Notes: a model not told the origin generated them from the letters alone. 64,000 nucleotides of DNA from Pseudoips prasinana (GCA_951640165.1 OX621257.1:10489201-10553200); one strand, 5' to 3'; shown: positions 41,885 through 52,251, counted from the first letter of the stretch. Translations and numbers: made by a program.

Positions 41885-42378
41885 TTTTTATTCACGTAGA
41901 CATTTAAAAAGCGCTAGTATATAATATTCAGGACATGTTTGTAATAATATATATAGTTTAGTATGTACATAATTATGTTTAGGTACATTATGTGTAGTAA
42001 AATAGACTGCACGTGTGGCGCAGCGGCTTAGACAGACGACTCGCCGCTTCGTATCCAGGGTTCGAATCCCGCGTAGGACAACTATTTGTGTGATCCATAA
42101 ATAGTTGTTCTGAGTCTGGATGTACTTTGTATCCGTCAGTTATGTTTGTAAAGTACCCCGCGACACAGGGATTAAATTTTATTTGTTGTCGATTAAAATA
42201 TAAAAACAATAGATATTTAAGTACACGGATTGTATGAAAACATTTAATATAAAAATTTAATTTATAATAGTACTGATTTAGTTATTTAGCTAGCTTATAG
42301 TACGTTATTGTCAAAGATATTCTGTATAGCTTTAATTGTGATTATAATTATAGATATAATTTACTACGAATATTTTGG
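41885..42378 (-). repeat. repeat Q/R, R part, split by SINE-B
   Basis: In reverse: GGTTTTTATTCACGTAGACA, AAAAAGCGCTAGTATATAAT, then a SINE-B (42004-42178), then CACGGATTGTATGAAAACAT, TAGCTAGCTTATAGTACGTTATTG and TAATTTACTACGAATATTTTGGAC. The SINE is younger than this copy of R. Confidence 0.65.
42004..42178 (+). mobile_element. SINE-B, nested in Q/R
   Basis: Head ACTGCACGTGTGGCGCAGCG with B box GGGTTCGAATCCCGCG, body TTGTGTGATCCATAAATAG and GAGTCTGGATGTACTTTG, tail ACCCCGCGACACAGGGATTA. Confidence 0.9.
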
Positions 42379-42475
42379 ACAGCGTTTAAGCATTGCCATC
42401 CAGCGTGGCAATGTGGCCAGCATTCTGGGCACGATGCTCAATGGCAGCGATACCGAAGTTTTTTTCGACGCCTAA
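42371..42475 (+). pseudogene. C-terminal fragment of a non-LTR ORF2
   Basis: 34 codons, YFGQRLSIAIQRGNVASI then LGTMLNGSDTEVFF, and TAA at 42473. The phrase L-S-I-A-I-Q-R-G-N-(A/V)-A-S closes many moth reverse transcriptase ORFs; I cannot place the clade. 42476-42650 would be its 3' UTR, with AATAAA near 42624. Confidence 0.45.
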
Positions 42476-43691
42476 AGATGAGACTTTTATATAATAATAT
42501 GTGTATGTTTAATTTTAATTTAAATATAAGTATATATTTTTAGTACTTAGTTTTACGTTTCTTTAGTTGACAATTTAAGTTATTTTAATAATAATTGTCA
42601 ATCCTTTATTATGACTCACTGAATAAAAATTATTTCTGTTCTATTTGCTACTATTTTTATTCGTAGCATAATGGCAGAGCACTCATCCCAGATTGGTAGA
42701 AAGTGCTGGTTAAATTCCCACCAATAAATTTTTAAGATTTTCTAGTTTTTGGTGTACCTACAATTCCTACACTAACACTTGGTATAATAACACTTTCTGT
42801 CACTAAAAGTAGCAAAGAACCCTAATTTTTCGAGCACAATAATTCATGTTGAGTCGGTATTTGATATACATATTTTAGCTACCAAATATTTTTAGCAAGA
42901 CTAATATTTATTTTGTTAACACAAAGCGGCAGTCATGCTTTCTTACTGTAATTGAATATTTGGATACGAGCACAATAAAGCTTTTATTACAAATGAAAAG
43001 CTTGTGTACTGAAATATTGGCCTGACTGTCTATTAATTGAAATTCTATACATCACATGATTTCGTAAGCGAGTATAAATTGAACTACGAGTATTCTTAAG
43101 AATTTACTGTAGTATATTTTTACATGATGCTATACTTTTACTTTTTATTCAACTGAGTTTTTGAAGTGAAAACTTCTTTAACACTCATTGTGCACTTTTT
43201 TGGGATGGGTAAAAAATGTTAAACTCTCGTCAGGACACAAGACCGAATCGAATATTGATAAGACGGAGGGTCGTTATTTAATTCACAATGGCCGTTTGTA
43301 CACTCAGATGACCGCAGCGTTTTTGAAGTGACAACTTCGTTAGCGGCGTTGTGCACTTTTTTCTTAATTATGTTAGACTTTTTACAGCCGACAGCCTAAC
43401 CAAATTAAGTTCTATTTTTCCCACCCTATGATGGGAATAAATTTAAAAAATAGAAAGCCTCATTGAGACCGAACTATGAGGTTTTATCGCCCAACGTAGT
43501 ATCATATAATAAAGGAAGTAGCATCGTCCACTTGCTAGTCGGATCAAATAAACACCACTTCCGGAGTATGAAAAACGGATAGAAAGTTTTAACTTCTATA
43601 TTCTTCTTCTTAACAAGAATGACGGGCTGGTGGGCGTGGTTGGTAGACCTTACCTTTCACGCTACAGATCGTGGTGATTACTCTCATTTAC
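42476..43691. other. unassigned stretch with two related short repeats
   Basis: TTTTTGAAGTGAAAACTTCT...TTGTGCACTTTTTTGGG (43150-43200) recurs as TTTTTGAAGTGACAACTTCG...TTGTGCACTTTTTTCTT (43320-43365), followed by similar text. A mutated tRNA-like piece (GTAGCATAATGGCAGAGCAC ... GGTTAAATTCCCACC) sits at 42664-42725, possibly an old SINE head. Confidence 0.4.
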
Positions 43692-43862
43692 CACTTTGAA
43701 AGTGTCTCTCGCGCAAACTATTCAGTTTAGAAAAAATGATATTAGAAACCTCAATATCATTTTTGAAGACCTATCCATAGACACCCCACATGTATGGGGA
43801 CGAAGAAAAAATTTTTTTTAGGGTTTCAGTTCTATGTATGGGGAACCCCCAAAATTATTGTT
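43692..43862 (+). repeat. fragment of the AGGGTTCCGT-type repeat
   Basis: CCACTTTGAAAGTGTCTCTC, GCAAACTATTCAGTTTAGAA, and TGTATGGGGACGAAGAAAAA parallel the 2259-2816 repeat from its other strand. Confidence 0.5.
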
Positions 43863-43911
43863 CTTTTTGTGTCACGTTTAACTGTAAGTTACTTTTGTAC
43901 TAGCCTGGATT

Positions 43912-44046
43912 TGTTTATCATATCAGCCGAAAGGCACCCACTGCTTAACAAAGACCTCGCGATTATGGCTTACCCAGTCACATTATGGACCGATAGTTGT
44001 GGAGTATTTGAGGGACGCCTTTGTCCAGCAGCATGATATGATATGA
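43912..44046 (-). mobile_element. RTE-B-derived foldback fragment
   Basis: CATATCAGCCGAAAGGCACC...CTGCTTAACAAAGACC is the RTE-B tail in reverse. TTTGAGGGACGCCTTTGTCC plus AGCAGCATGATATGATATG is a similar tail in forward orientation. The two face outward, as in 50262-50690. Confidence 0.5.
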
Positions 44047-44117
44047 TGAACAAAACCAGGCTAGTAAAAAGGTAAAAGTAAAACTTGAACGTGTGCCAGT
44101 ATTTAATGTTATTTATA

Positions 44118-44310
44118 GTATATTAGTATATCGCAGAAGGCCGCCAGAGCTCATCGGGGTGGAAGGGAAGGGTCAGCAACACTTGTTTGCTGACTCTTAA
44201 AGGCCGGCAACGCACCCGCGACTCCTCTGGTGTTGCGATTGTCCATGGGCGGCGGTGATCACTTACCATCAGGTGACCCACTAGCTCGTTTGTGGACCTC
44301 TGACATAAAA
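44118..44310 (+). mobile_element. LINE-Z 3' tail
   Basis: GCCGCCAGAGCTCATCGGGG, TTGTTTGCTGACTCTTAAAG, GCCGGCAACGCACCCGCGAC, GGCGGCGGTGATCACTTACC and an A-run. Good tail copy without coding. Confidence 0.7.
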
Positions 44311-44599
44311 AAAAAATTCTTAATGTTAATGAAAATAAATAAGTCCAAAAATTATCCCCTGCATCAAAAATTAAATGAATTCATTTCTTTGCTCTCAGAA
44401 ATATTAACCAGCTGGCTGGCGACGCTTTGGTAATTATCTTGCTGTTATAAATTAAAATGGCTGCAATCAACCTCTTGGAACCCTCTTCCTTTGTGCGACA
44501 ATCTACAACACCGTTAAACCTTAAATAGAAACATGAATTTGCAAGTAGAGACGGCTCAGCCTGAAAATTTGATATTAAATTTTGTTGTTAATGAATAAG

Positions 44600-44797
44600 C
44601 TAAACATCTGTATTATTTTTCGTTATCTGGTTCATATGAATAAGCCTGTCTTACAATAATAAGTTAAATAATGTAATTTACAATAAGAACTTTGCACACC
44701 TTTTAAAGGTAGAATATGGACTTGGACAATATATTATTTTAAGATCGATCATGTATGTACCCATATTGAGCAAATAAAGTGATTTGATTTGATTTGA
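44600..44797 (+). mobile_element. LINE 3' UTR with TGATT repeat tail
   Basis: TGTACCCATATTGAGCAAAT followed by AAAGTGATTTGATTTGATTT, the plus-strand counterpart of the TCAAAA-type tail at 4221. 5' limit uncertain. Confidence 0.5.
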
Positions 44798-44811
44798 AAC
44801 TCTTGTTAAGT

Positions 44812-45163
44812 AGTAGCGGTAGCGTAACCGCAGATAAACAGGTCCTGGGTTTAAATCCCGGGTCGGACAAAAAAGTGGTTTTGGGATTTTTCTGTAAAGA
44901 TTTTTTTTTAATATCGGCCCAAAGTCTTGGAGTTGGCGATATTATTCCCCCGTGCCTCGGAGAACACGTAAAGCTGTCTGTCCTGTATCTGATGAATTTC
45001 CGGTCGTGTCGCTTCGCTAGTCGCCCCACCGGATCATGAGAGTGATGGAATGGAATATGTATTGCGTAGAAACTTGTGCACTATAATATGTCCCGCGCAG
45101 GTGACTAGTCCCCATTGAGAAATATGGGTGGCCGCCCGCCGTGGCCGAAATATGGCTAGGAGT
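44812..45163 (+). mobile_element. SINE-C, near full length
   Basis: Head GTAGCGGTAGCGTAACCG, B box GGGTTTAAATCCCGGG, then GCCTCGGAGAACACGTAAAG, GATCATGAGAGTGATGGAAT, GTCCCGCGCAGGTGACTAGT and GCCGTGGCCGAAATATGGCT. The first few bases of the head are lost. Confidence 0.85.
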
Positions 45164-45352
45164 ACATTATTATAATCCATCCGCTGTCAGTTTACTAGTA
45201 TCTTATCTTGTGTGCCAATAAAATACAATAAAATATTACAATATCCTAGTACATTATTTACACACGATCATCTGATCCTAAACTAAGCAGAGCTTCCACT
45301 ATGGAAACTAGGTAACTGATATACTACTTTGCTTTTGAAAATACATACTTAT

Positions 45353-45708
45353 GCCACTTGTAACTTAATTAACGCACATCATTTTTAATATAGGTAATTT
45401 TTTATTCCAAAATAATTAAAACCAAGGAAATTATTGACATATTAACCCTGTACAGTCAAAACGAATTGAAATTGACCGTAAATCAAATTAATAAGACTTT
45501 TAAAATCGCAGTTTATTTGTATTCATACAAATTCCATCATTCAATATAAAATAAAGAAAAATATACTTCATTCCAAGAAACCAGTTTAGTAAATAACAAT
45601 GCATATTATACATGATAAAATAAAAATTCAGTGAATGCATTATGATTACAGCATAATATTCTAATTGGGGTGTCTGAGGGTGTGCGTTAAGTACGTTACA
45701 TGTTGTGC
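45353..45708. mobile_element. TIR element in SINE-A, 356 bp
   Basis: Left end GCCACTTGTAACTTAATTAA(CGCAC) and, reverse complemented, right end GCACAACATGTAACGTACTT(AACGCAC) are imperfect inverted repeats. Boundaries follow from the interrupted SINE. No coding, no sure target duplication. Confidence 0.7.
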
Positions 45709-45753
45709 AGATAATTCCATCCAGACTCAGGATAAAATAAATATCTGTCCTGG

Positions 45754-45993
45754 GGCTCTACCGGCTAAGTCGCCGAACATCGTTTTCGTGAATGGCGTTC
45801 AAATAAATAAATGTTAAAAATGTCTTAATCAATCGTTAAATCGGCTTCTGTGACCACATGTGACTTTATAAGTGGTCCGGAATCGATTGTCAACGTTGAA
45901 ACCGATTTAACGATTGATTAAGTCATTTTTAAACATTTATTTATTTGAACGCCATTTACGAAAACGATGTTCGGCGACTTAACCGGTAGAGCC
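45754..45993. mobile_element. foldback MITE in SINE-A, 240 bp, CCTGG duplication
   Basis: Arms of about 97 bp (GGCTCTACCGGCTAAGTCGC ... and ... GCGACTTAACCGGTAGAGCC) around a 45-bp spacer. CCTGG flanks both sides (45749-45753, 45994-45998), and removing element plus one CCTGG restores the SINE. Confidence 0.85.
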
Positions 45994-46087
45994 CCTGGCT
46001 GGAAATCAAACCTGCGACGTGAAAGGCCCATCTTATATTGAATGGCATTACATCATAATATTGGTTGACATGTGACTCATTACCTCT

Positions 46088-46150
46088 ATTAGTACTATTG
46101 ATGACAAGTGCCAGTAAGCTTACTGTCACTTGTCATAAATAGTACTAATA
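46088..46150. repeat. palindrome, about 31-bp arms
   Basis: ATTAGTACTATTGATGACAA...CAGTAAG / CTTACTG...TTGTCATAAATAGTACTAAT. Imperfect, no loop. Perhaps a very small foldback element. Confidence 0.85.
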
Positions 46151-46471
46151 ACTAGATGGAGGCTATTTAATACTTATTGCTGCTTTAACATTGAGTAATA
46201 AAAATGATAATATATTGGATACTTGGATTATGAACCTTCAATTGCACTTCTATTCAAAAGACCGTAACATCTAATAGAAAAGTTACTACTCTTTTAAAAA
46301 CATAGTAAATGAAAACATTAATCTTCTAAATTTCCCATTTTTTGAAAAACGTTTCGAAATCGGTTTAAACACAAAGTAAAAAATACGAAACATGCGTCCA
46401 TAAAAGGCAACAAAAATAAAAAGCAACTTACAGTCGAATTAACAAACTCGGTCTGTTGAAGTCAGTTAATA
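46151..46471. other. unassigned AT-rich stretch
   Basis: Nothing recognised. Confidence 0.4.
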
Positions 46472-47015
46472 TCTATACAAATAAATAAAATTGGAGTGTC
46501 TGTTTGTAATATTGAAATAACCGTTTTTTACTACATGTATATGAATATATATACGGTACATACACCAAAATAACATTTTTTACAATTTTTGTCTGTCTGT
46601 CTGTCTGTTTGTTCCGGCTAATCTCTGAAATGGCTGGAACGATTTAGACGGGACTTTTATTGGAAGGTAGCTGATGTAATAAGGAGTAACTTAGGCTACT
46701 TATATTTTTGGAAATCTATACAAATAAATAAAATTGGAGTGTCTGTTTGTAATATTGAAATAACCGTTTTTTACTACATGTATATGAATATACATGTAGT
46801 AAAAAACGGTACATACACCAAAATAACATTTTTTACAATTTTTGTCTGTCTGTCTGTCTGTTTGTTCCGGCTAATCTCTGAAATGGCTGGAACGATTTAG
46901 ACGGGACTTTTATTGGAAGGTAGCTGATGTAATAAGGAGTAACTTAGGCTACTTTTATTTTTGGAAATACAAAAGAAACTTATTAACACGCGGACGATGT
47001 CGCGGGCACAGCTAG
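46472..47015 (+). mobile_element. Helitron-like element, family H3, with internal repeat start
   Basis: TCTATACAAATAAATAAAAT starts at 46472 and again at 46715. The shared end is ACGCGGACGATGTCGCGGGC then ACAGCTAG (47012-47015). The first copy stops at GGCTACTTATATTTTTGGAA, just before its 3' hairpin. The second copy holds a 48-bp palindrome (46762-46810) where the first has TATATATACGGTAC. Confidence 0.75.
46762..46810. repeat. palindrome inside the second H3 copy
   Basis: ACCGTTTTTTACTACATGTA(TATGA) / (ATATA)CATGTAGTAAAAAACGGT. The parallel site in the adjacent copy is not palindromic, so the inverted arm was gained after duplication. Confidence 0.9.
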
Positions 47016-47981
47016 TAGATCATAAGTCAGATAATATGGTATTAATGAATTAAGATCGCCGCTGTACATGCCTTAGCTTTTATAACATTTAACTTATATG
47101 TATGTTTCTGTGTGCAATAAAGCATAAGAAAATATTTTCATGATTTTTAACCTAGTCGCCAAACTAGCTGACGGTAAACGTATTGCATAAAATGTTACAA
47201 TTGGATCTGAGCAGCCCCGTAATAAATAAATTCCTGCATTTGCGGTACTTTACAAACAAACAATCCACGGACAAAAATCTAACCCAGACTCACAACAAAG
47301 TAAGACGCAGTAAAAGGGAATCCAAAAGGATACTTAATAAAGGTTTCCACACACCGCAAACATCCGTTTAAAACTTATCAGAGTAGAAGTTTACTATTGA
47401 ACCCAAACCTATTTGTTTTCTTATTTGTAAAAGATCTTATCTACTTGATTACTAAGCGTTTTCAAATAAACAGATGCCAATTGTTCTATCCATATCCAGC
47501 AGCTCAAAGGGGTTTGAGGGATGCCTGCCTAGTTGCTTCTTCCGGTTCCCACTAAATAAAAATACCGGCCAAGTGCGAGTCGGACTCGCCCATGAAGGGT
47601 TCCGTGGCAGCAAGTATTTCAGTTGATTAAATTAATGCAAATTGCAGTTTACGATTTATGACGTATAAAAACTTGAAAGGTGTCAAGGGACACCCGGATG
47701 GAACGAAGTTATTTCTTATTATTTATTATGTACAAAAAACCTGTATACACTCAACAAAAATAATCGTCGCGACACCACACTGTTCAATGCGAAATAGAAA
47801 TGAAAATATCTGGCTTGCTTTCTATAAGAGAGAGAGAGAGAGAGACCGACAGAGAAACATGCGCACGCCGCACAGCTGCAAAAAGTGTCAACTTTTCGTG
47901 AGATTTTTTTCCGTCTAGCCCCCTTTCACAACGCGCGATAAGGAACTTGGTTCCAAAATCTTTCTGCCAGCGGCTATGTAT
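47016..47981. other. unassigned stretch with repeat scrap and (GA)n
   Basis: 47565-47600 (GGCCAAGTGCGAGTCGGACTC) and GAAGGGTTCCGTGGCAGC belong to the AGGGTTCCGT-type repeat. 47825-47845 is a GA microsatellite of about 10 units. No gene: nearby frames encode its simple repeats. Confidence 0.5.
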
Positions 47982-48107
47982 GTACACACGGCTATACATC
48001 AATCTATAACATTCCAGTATAAGCTGATCCCGCATTGTATAGGATTTCCATACAATGAGAGGTCAGCTTATAGTGGAAACTAAAGCTTTATGTGTAGCCG
48101 TGTGGAC
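47982..48107. repeat. foldback element, about 126 bp
   Basis: GTACACACGGCTATACATCA ... and ... TATGTGTAGCCGTGTGGACC, with inner arms AGTATAAGCTGATCC / GGTCAGCTTATAGT and ATTGTATAGG / CCATACAAT. Imperfect over its whole length. Confidence 0.75.
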
Positions 48108-48399
48108 CTACCCATTGGCTCTTCAACTTGGCAGTTCTTCGGACTATGTGTGTTATATTGGTTAGCTTGTTGATTTCGAGATTTCTTATCCAATCTTGGT
48201 TGCAGGGAAACACCGAGCACTTGAGTGATTTGTTTTTTGGGTTACTATGAGCTTTTTTATAAAGCTACCCTGTCTTTATTATAAAAGTCATCACTAGCAA
48301 CAGATACCGGTTGTAAAATTTTGTCTTAAATTAAGCAGTTAATAATTATCATAAAATTTCAATCTGGTTAATCTGGGCTGACTTCAAAAGAACATTGCA

Positions 48400-48560
48400 A
48401 CTATGTGGCGCAGCGGCTAAGACACTCGCCTCGCCTTGCTATTTGTGTGACCCATACATAGTCTGTTGTTCTGAGTCTGGATGTAATTCGTGTCCGTATA
48501 TTATGTTTATCAAATACCCCGCGACACAGGGATTAGTTTCCCTGGTGCGGGGGTCGTATT
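48400..48560 (+). mobile_element. SINE-B lacking the B box
   Basis: Head ATGTGGCGCAGCGGCTAAGA runs straight into CTATTTGTGTGACCCATACA, missing the B-box segment. Tail ACCCCGCGACACAGGGATTA and an A-run. This copy could not be transcribed from a complete internal promoter. Confidence 0.85.
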
Positions 48561-49156
48561 TCAAAAAAAAGTTATATATTAAAAATAAAAGCAAATAACA
48601 AATAATAATATTTAAAACATTTCCTCGCGTCCAGGGTGAAATCCAATACAGACATGAACACACGCACGTAATAATAAAAGAATAATAATAGAAAAAGACA
48701 GAGAGATAAAGAGGGACAGAAGAAATCACATTGTGATGGTTTTTTTTTCTTGGCATTAGTGTTGGCTTCTGTAACGCTTTTTCTTAACGTAGCGGTTTTT
48801 ACCAATCATTAGACGCGTATGAAAAAAGCGTCTATATTTGTAACTACGCCTTGACTTCACTTCGGGTAGATTGATAGAATGATAAATTGATATTTTACGT
48901 ACTTTACACCAAATTTATTAATAAAGTTGGCCAATTTTCGATACATTGGGTTTCACTATATCAAATTTTATAGGAATCATAAATAAAAAAAAGTCATCCA
49001 ATATTATTTACTAATAATGTAGGTTTTTATTAGTTAAAGATTTTTTGTAATAAAGTTAATCCGTTTAGTGTTTATCCATTACAAACAAATAAACTTAAAA
49101 AAAATACCAAATCTTTTCTGTTTATAATTTTAGTCAGTAAAAAGTTTAAAAGTATA
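48561..49156. other. unassigned AT-rich stretch
   Basis: A run of A-rich purine repeats (AAAAAGACAGAGAGATAAAG) at 48690 is low-complexity. Minus-strand frames over it (77-105 codons) are compositional. Confidence 0.4.
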
Positions 49157-49353
49157 CTAGCTGTGCCCCACGGTTTCAGCTGCTTTAAACTTTATAAATT
49201 ATAATTATAACCTACATATATTATGTGGTTATTTGGACATATAAGCTATATTACTACAAATATTCATCAAAATCCGTTCCGTAGTTATTGTGTGAAAGAG
49301 TAACAAACATCCATACATACACACAAACTTTCGCATTTATAATATTAGTAGGA
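49157..49353 (-). mobile_element. Helitron-like element, family H1
   Basis: Minus strand starts TCCTACTAATATTATAAATG and ends AACCGTGGGGCACAGCTAG followed by T. 197 bp. Confidence 0.8.
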
Positions 49354-49488
49354 TTGTGTTATAACTGCCGTTTCAAGCACTTCATTTGACAGCCTTAACC
49401 TATCCTTGTCTAAGTTCATTTCATTACGTATTTGACGAACAGCTATGTATAATGATTTTGAGAGAACAATATTTGCCAAGTCACTGTA

Positions 49489-49622
49489 CAGACGCCAGCA
49501 CATCCAGTTACCCCAATCTGTCAAATTTCCCCAATTGAAAGTGAACCTTATGCTTTTGTGATAAAGTTGAAAATCTATAAATAAATTTGACAGATTGGGG
49601 TGACTGGATGTGCTGGCGTCTG
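49489..49622. mobile_element. TA-flanked MITE, second copy
   Basis: CAGACGCCAGCACATCCAGT ... ACTGGATGTGCTGGCGTCTG with TA at 49487-49488 and 49623-49624. 134 bp, very similar to 6907-7041, including the loop with CCTTATGCTTTTGTGATAAA. Confidence 0.9.
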
Positions 49623-49648
49623 TATATGCATTAGCCTGAGGTTATCTT

Positions 49649-50160
49649 AGAAGCAGCCCTACAAACATTGTGTTTAATATTAACGTATATGCTTATTATT
49701 AACGAACATGACTATTGTTTTGGAACACGGGCCATACTGGAACTTAACCCTTTTAGATAGGATATAGGAAGGAGCCAGCAGAGAACGTTGTTGATAATAA
49801 ATCTGTTCTTTTTTATCGTATTCGCGCATATTATTAGACGCAGCCCTACAAACATTGTGCTTAATATTAACGTATCACACTAATAAAGGTGAAAGTTTGT
49901 GTGTGACTGTGTGAGTGTATATGTTTCTTACTTCTTCACGTTTAAACGGCTTCAGAGATTTTAATAAAATTTGGTATGGAGTTAGCTGACATGCTGGATT
50001 AACACATAGGCTATAATTTATAAAGTTTAACGCGGGTAAAACCGTGGGGCACAGCTAGTGCTTATTATAACTGTTTTAGACAGTATACAGGAAGGACCCA
50101 GTAGAGAACTTGTCGATATGAAATTTGATTGTTTTTTATCGCATATAGTTATAGCTACAA
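49649..50160. repeat. segmental tandem duplication, one copy filled by a Helitron-like element
   Basis: AGCAGCCCTACAAACATTGTG at 49652 recurs at 49841, and GGAAGGAGCCAGCAGAGAAC at 49770 recurs as GGAAGGACCCAGTAGAGAAC at 50089. The second copy is interrupted at CGTA by the H1 element at 49875-50058 and resumes TGCTTATTAT. Confidence 0.85.
49875..50058 (+). mobile_element. Helitron-like element, family H1, with paralogous empty site
   Basis: Begins TCACACTAATAAAGGTGAAA and ends GGTAAAACCGTGGGGCACAG then CTAG. The host reads CGTA|TGCTTATTAT across it; the unfilled copy at 49684-49700 reads CGTATATGCTTATTAT. This fits insertion between A and T with no target duplication, as for Helitrons. Confidence 0.85.
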
Positions 50161-50261
50161 GTAACCGATCTTTAATAAAGTATAAATTGCGATGTTCAAC
50201 GTAATATATTTCATGTCAACTCAATGCTAGCTGTGTGGTGACTGCGACAAATACCAGAATC

Positions 50262-50690
50262 AGAATATCATCACCCCATCTCATCCCGTGGGGGGTGTAG
50301 AAGTCGACCCGAGGGAATATGTACCAGAGGACGGGCAGCACCTTCCTTCTGAGTATTATGACCATCTTACTGCGATCGCCAACCCGCCTGCCGAGCGTGG
50401 CGATTATGGCATATCCCCTCAAGATGATTCTTGAGGGAGGCTTGTCCAGCTGTGAACTTATTTCAGCTGTAATGCTGCAACTCAATGGCGTCCACTGCTG
50501 GACAAAGGCCTCCCCAAAAGATTACCAGAGTGGATTTGTGTCCATCATTTGGAGAGATATGCCATAATCGCCACGCTTGGTATACAGGCTGGCGATCGAC
50601 AGAGAGACCCTGCTGCCGCCGGTTCTCGGCCTCGAGACGACTTCTACACCCCCCACGGGGTGAGATGGGGTGACGATATTCTATCTTGTC
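50262..50690. mobile_element. inverted-repeat element related to RTE-B tails
   Basis: Left ATCACCCCATCTCATCCCGT ... GCGTGGCGATTATGGCATAT and right ATATGCCATAATCGCCACGC ... GGGGTGAGATGGGGTGACGA are inverted copies. Between them is TCCACTGCTGGACAAAGGCC, an RTE-B-like tail. So two opposed copies of one LINE-derived sequence, or a foldback built from it. The 77-89-codon frames are element sequence. Confidence 0.7.
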
Positions 50691-50765
50691 AGCCACACAG
50701 CATTTTCGGACGTTTTCTACTCACGTGTTGTTAATTCCAATTATTCTTTTAGATTTCTATTTTAA

Positions 50766-51080
50766 CTAGCTATACCCCGCAGTTTTACCCGCGTTAGATT
50801 TTATACATTATCAAAGCTCCTCCCCCGTAAGTGGTAGCGTGATGATATGTAGCCTATATGTTGACCCGATCTCTTAGTAATATTCATGCAAAATTTGAAG
50901 TAAATCCATGCAGTTATTTTTGAGTTTAGCCCGGACATACATACAGACCAACAGACAAAAGTTCTAAAAACTATATTTTTGGCTTCGATATTGATTGTAG
51001 ATCACGCCCAAAGTATCCTTTTAAAAAAATATTCAATGTACAGTTTTGACTTTCCTACGATTTTATTATAACTATGTATA
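50766..51080 (-). mobile_element. Helitron-like element, family H2, 5' end eroded
   Basis: In reverse: CTAG terminus (50766-50769), hairpin CCCCGCAGTTTTACCCGCGT, body CCTCCCCCGTAAGTGGTAGC and AGATCACGCCCAAAGTATCC, and start near CTACGATTTTATTATAACTA. The 5' TC is not preserved. Confidence 0.7.
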
Positions 51081-51640
51081 TTTTTAATTAGTCATAATTA
51101 CTATTGACAACAACAGCACCTCGATAGGCATTGTTTTCAGATGCGGATACAGGCGTTGGAGTCACCAGACCACAGTCGTTAAACCATGTTAATAGACTAC
51201 TGCGTGACTTGAACATTTCTGACACTACAATATCGCCTCTGCCCGATGATACAATATCTTTTTACTGAATGAATTCAACATCATATTATTATGACAAAAA
51301 CAGATATTGACTTTGTAACTATCTTGTCTTTGAACTACTAAGCCGCAGGCAACTTAATTTAGTTCAAACTACCAAAGTTTGAAAGTAACTACAGAGTTAA
51401 CCCACAGTTGCATTGAATTATCAATGTACTGATGTACCTAGGGAAGGTATAAAATGTTATAGTCCACTGTAATAGCTCAGTTTAAAGATGGTATTTCATA
51501 CAACATCTATAAAGTTCTCTTCTTCTTCCATTTTCTCTATGTACGGTGTTTTTGAACTGATTATTATTATTCTATTCGAATGAAACATTACGACCCCATA
51601 TACATTTTGTATAGATATAATAATAAATAATAATACTGTC
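51081..51640. other. unassigned stretch
   Basis: No element or coding signal recognised. CTTCTTCTTCC at 51518 is short low-complexity. Confidence 0.4.
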
Positions 51641-51909
51641 CTCCAGGCTGAATTTCGACCACGGCGGCCATTCTCAACGGAGACTAACATCTGCGCGAGA
51701 CATATTGTAGTGCACAAGTGTGTGCTCTAACTCAGGGGCGCTTTCTATTCCATCACTCTTATGATCCGATGGGACTACTAGCGACACGACCGGAAACAGG
51801 TCAGGTACAGGATCGACGGCTTTACGTGCTCTCCAAGGGCTGACTTTAAGATTTTTTTTTTTACAGAAAAGTCCCAAATCATTTTTGGCCCGACCCGGGA
51901 TTTGAAGCC
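51641..51909 (-). mobile_element. SINE-C, head lost
   Basis: CAGGCTGAATTTCGACCACG, ATCTGCGCGAGACATATTGT, CTTATGATCCGATGGGACTA, CGACCGGAAACAGGTCAGGT and CCCGACCCGGGATTTGAAG. It ends at the B box. Confidence 0.85.
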
Positions 51910-52114
51910 TCATAACGAGTTAAGATCTATTAGGCTACCAAAGGTTTCAACATTATTGGTTTTTCTGATGACAATGACATGGTCAGTCTTTCTGAAGATG
52001 ATACTTGGACCAAAGTAATATAGGCAGCTGGAGAAGATATAAAAGTTAAAGTAAAATGGTTGAATTCCAATTTATTGACATTAAACTAATCCAAGATATC
52101 AGATATAGAAATCA

Positions 52115-52166
52115 GAGTTATTTTTAATACTAAGAGATAAACATCTCTTAGTATTAAAAATAACTC
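52115..52166. repeat. perfect hairpin, 24-bp arms
   Basis: GAGTTATTTTTAATACTAAG(AGAT), loop AAAC, (ATCT)CTTAGTATTAAAAATAACTC. Confidence 0.95.
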
Positions 52167-52251
52167 ACAACCGAAATCGGACATTATTTTAAAAGTGGAC
52201 AGTTGTAATTGCATTTAATTAGAACATTGTAATTGTTGTATACTTTCTTCA

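Larger units (their letters stand above)
45238..46032 (-). mobile_element. SINE-A carrying two DNA-element insertions
   Basis: SINE pieces: 45238-45352 (tail, CTAAACTAAGCAGAGCTTCC), 45709-45753 (body, CCATCCAGACTCAGGATAAA), 45994-46032 (B box and head, GAAATCAAACCTGCGACGTG). Read together without the inserts they give one SINE-A in the right order. Confidence 0.9.

Noticed and set aside
47784..48035. 83-codon frame with LSLSLSL stretch
   Set aside because: The run comes from the GA/TC microsatellite; no motif elsewhere.
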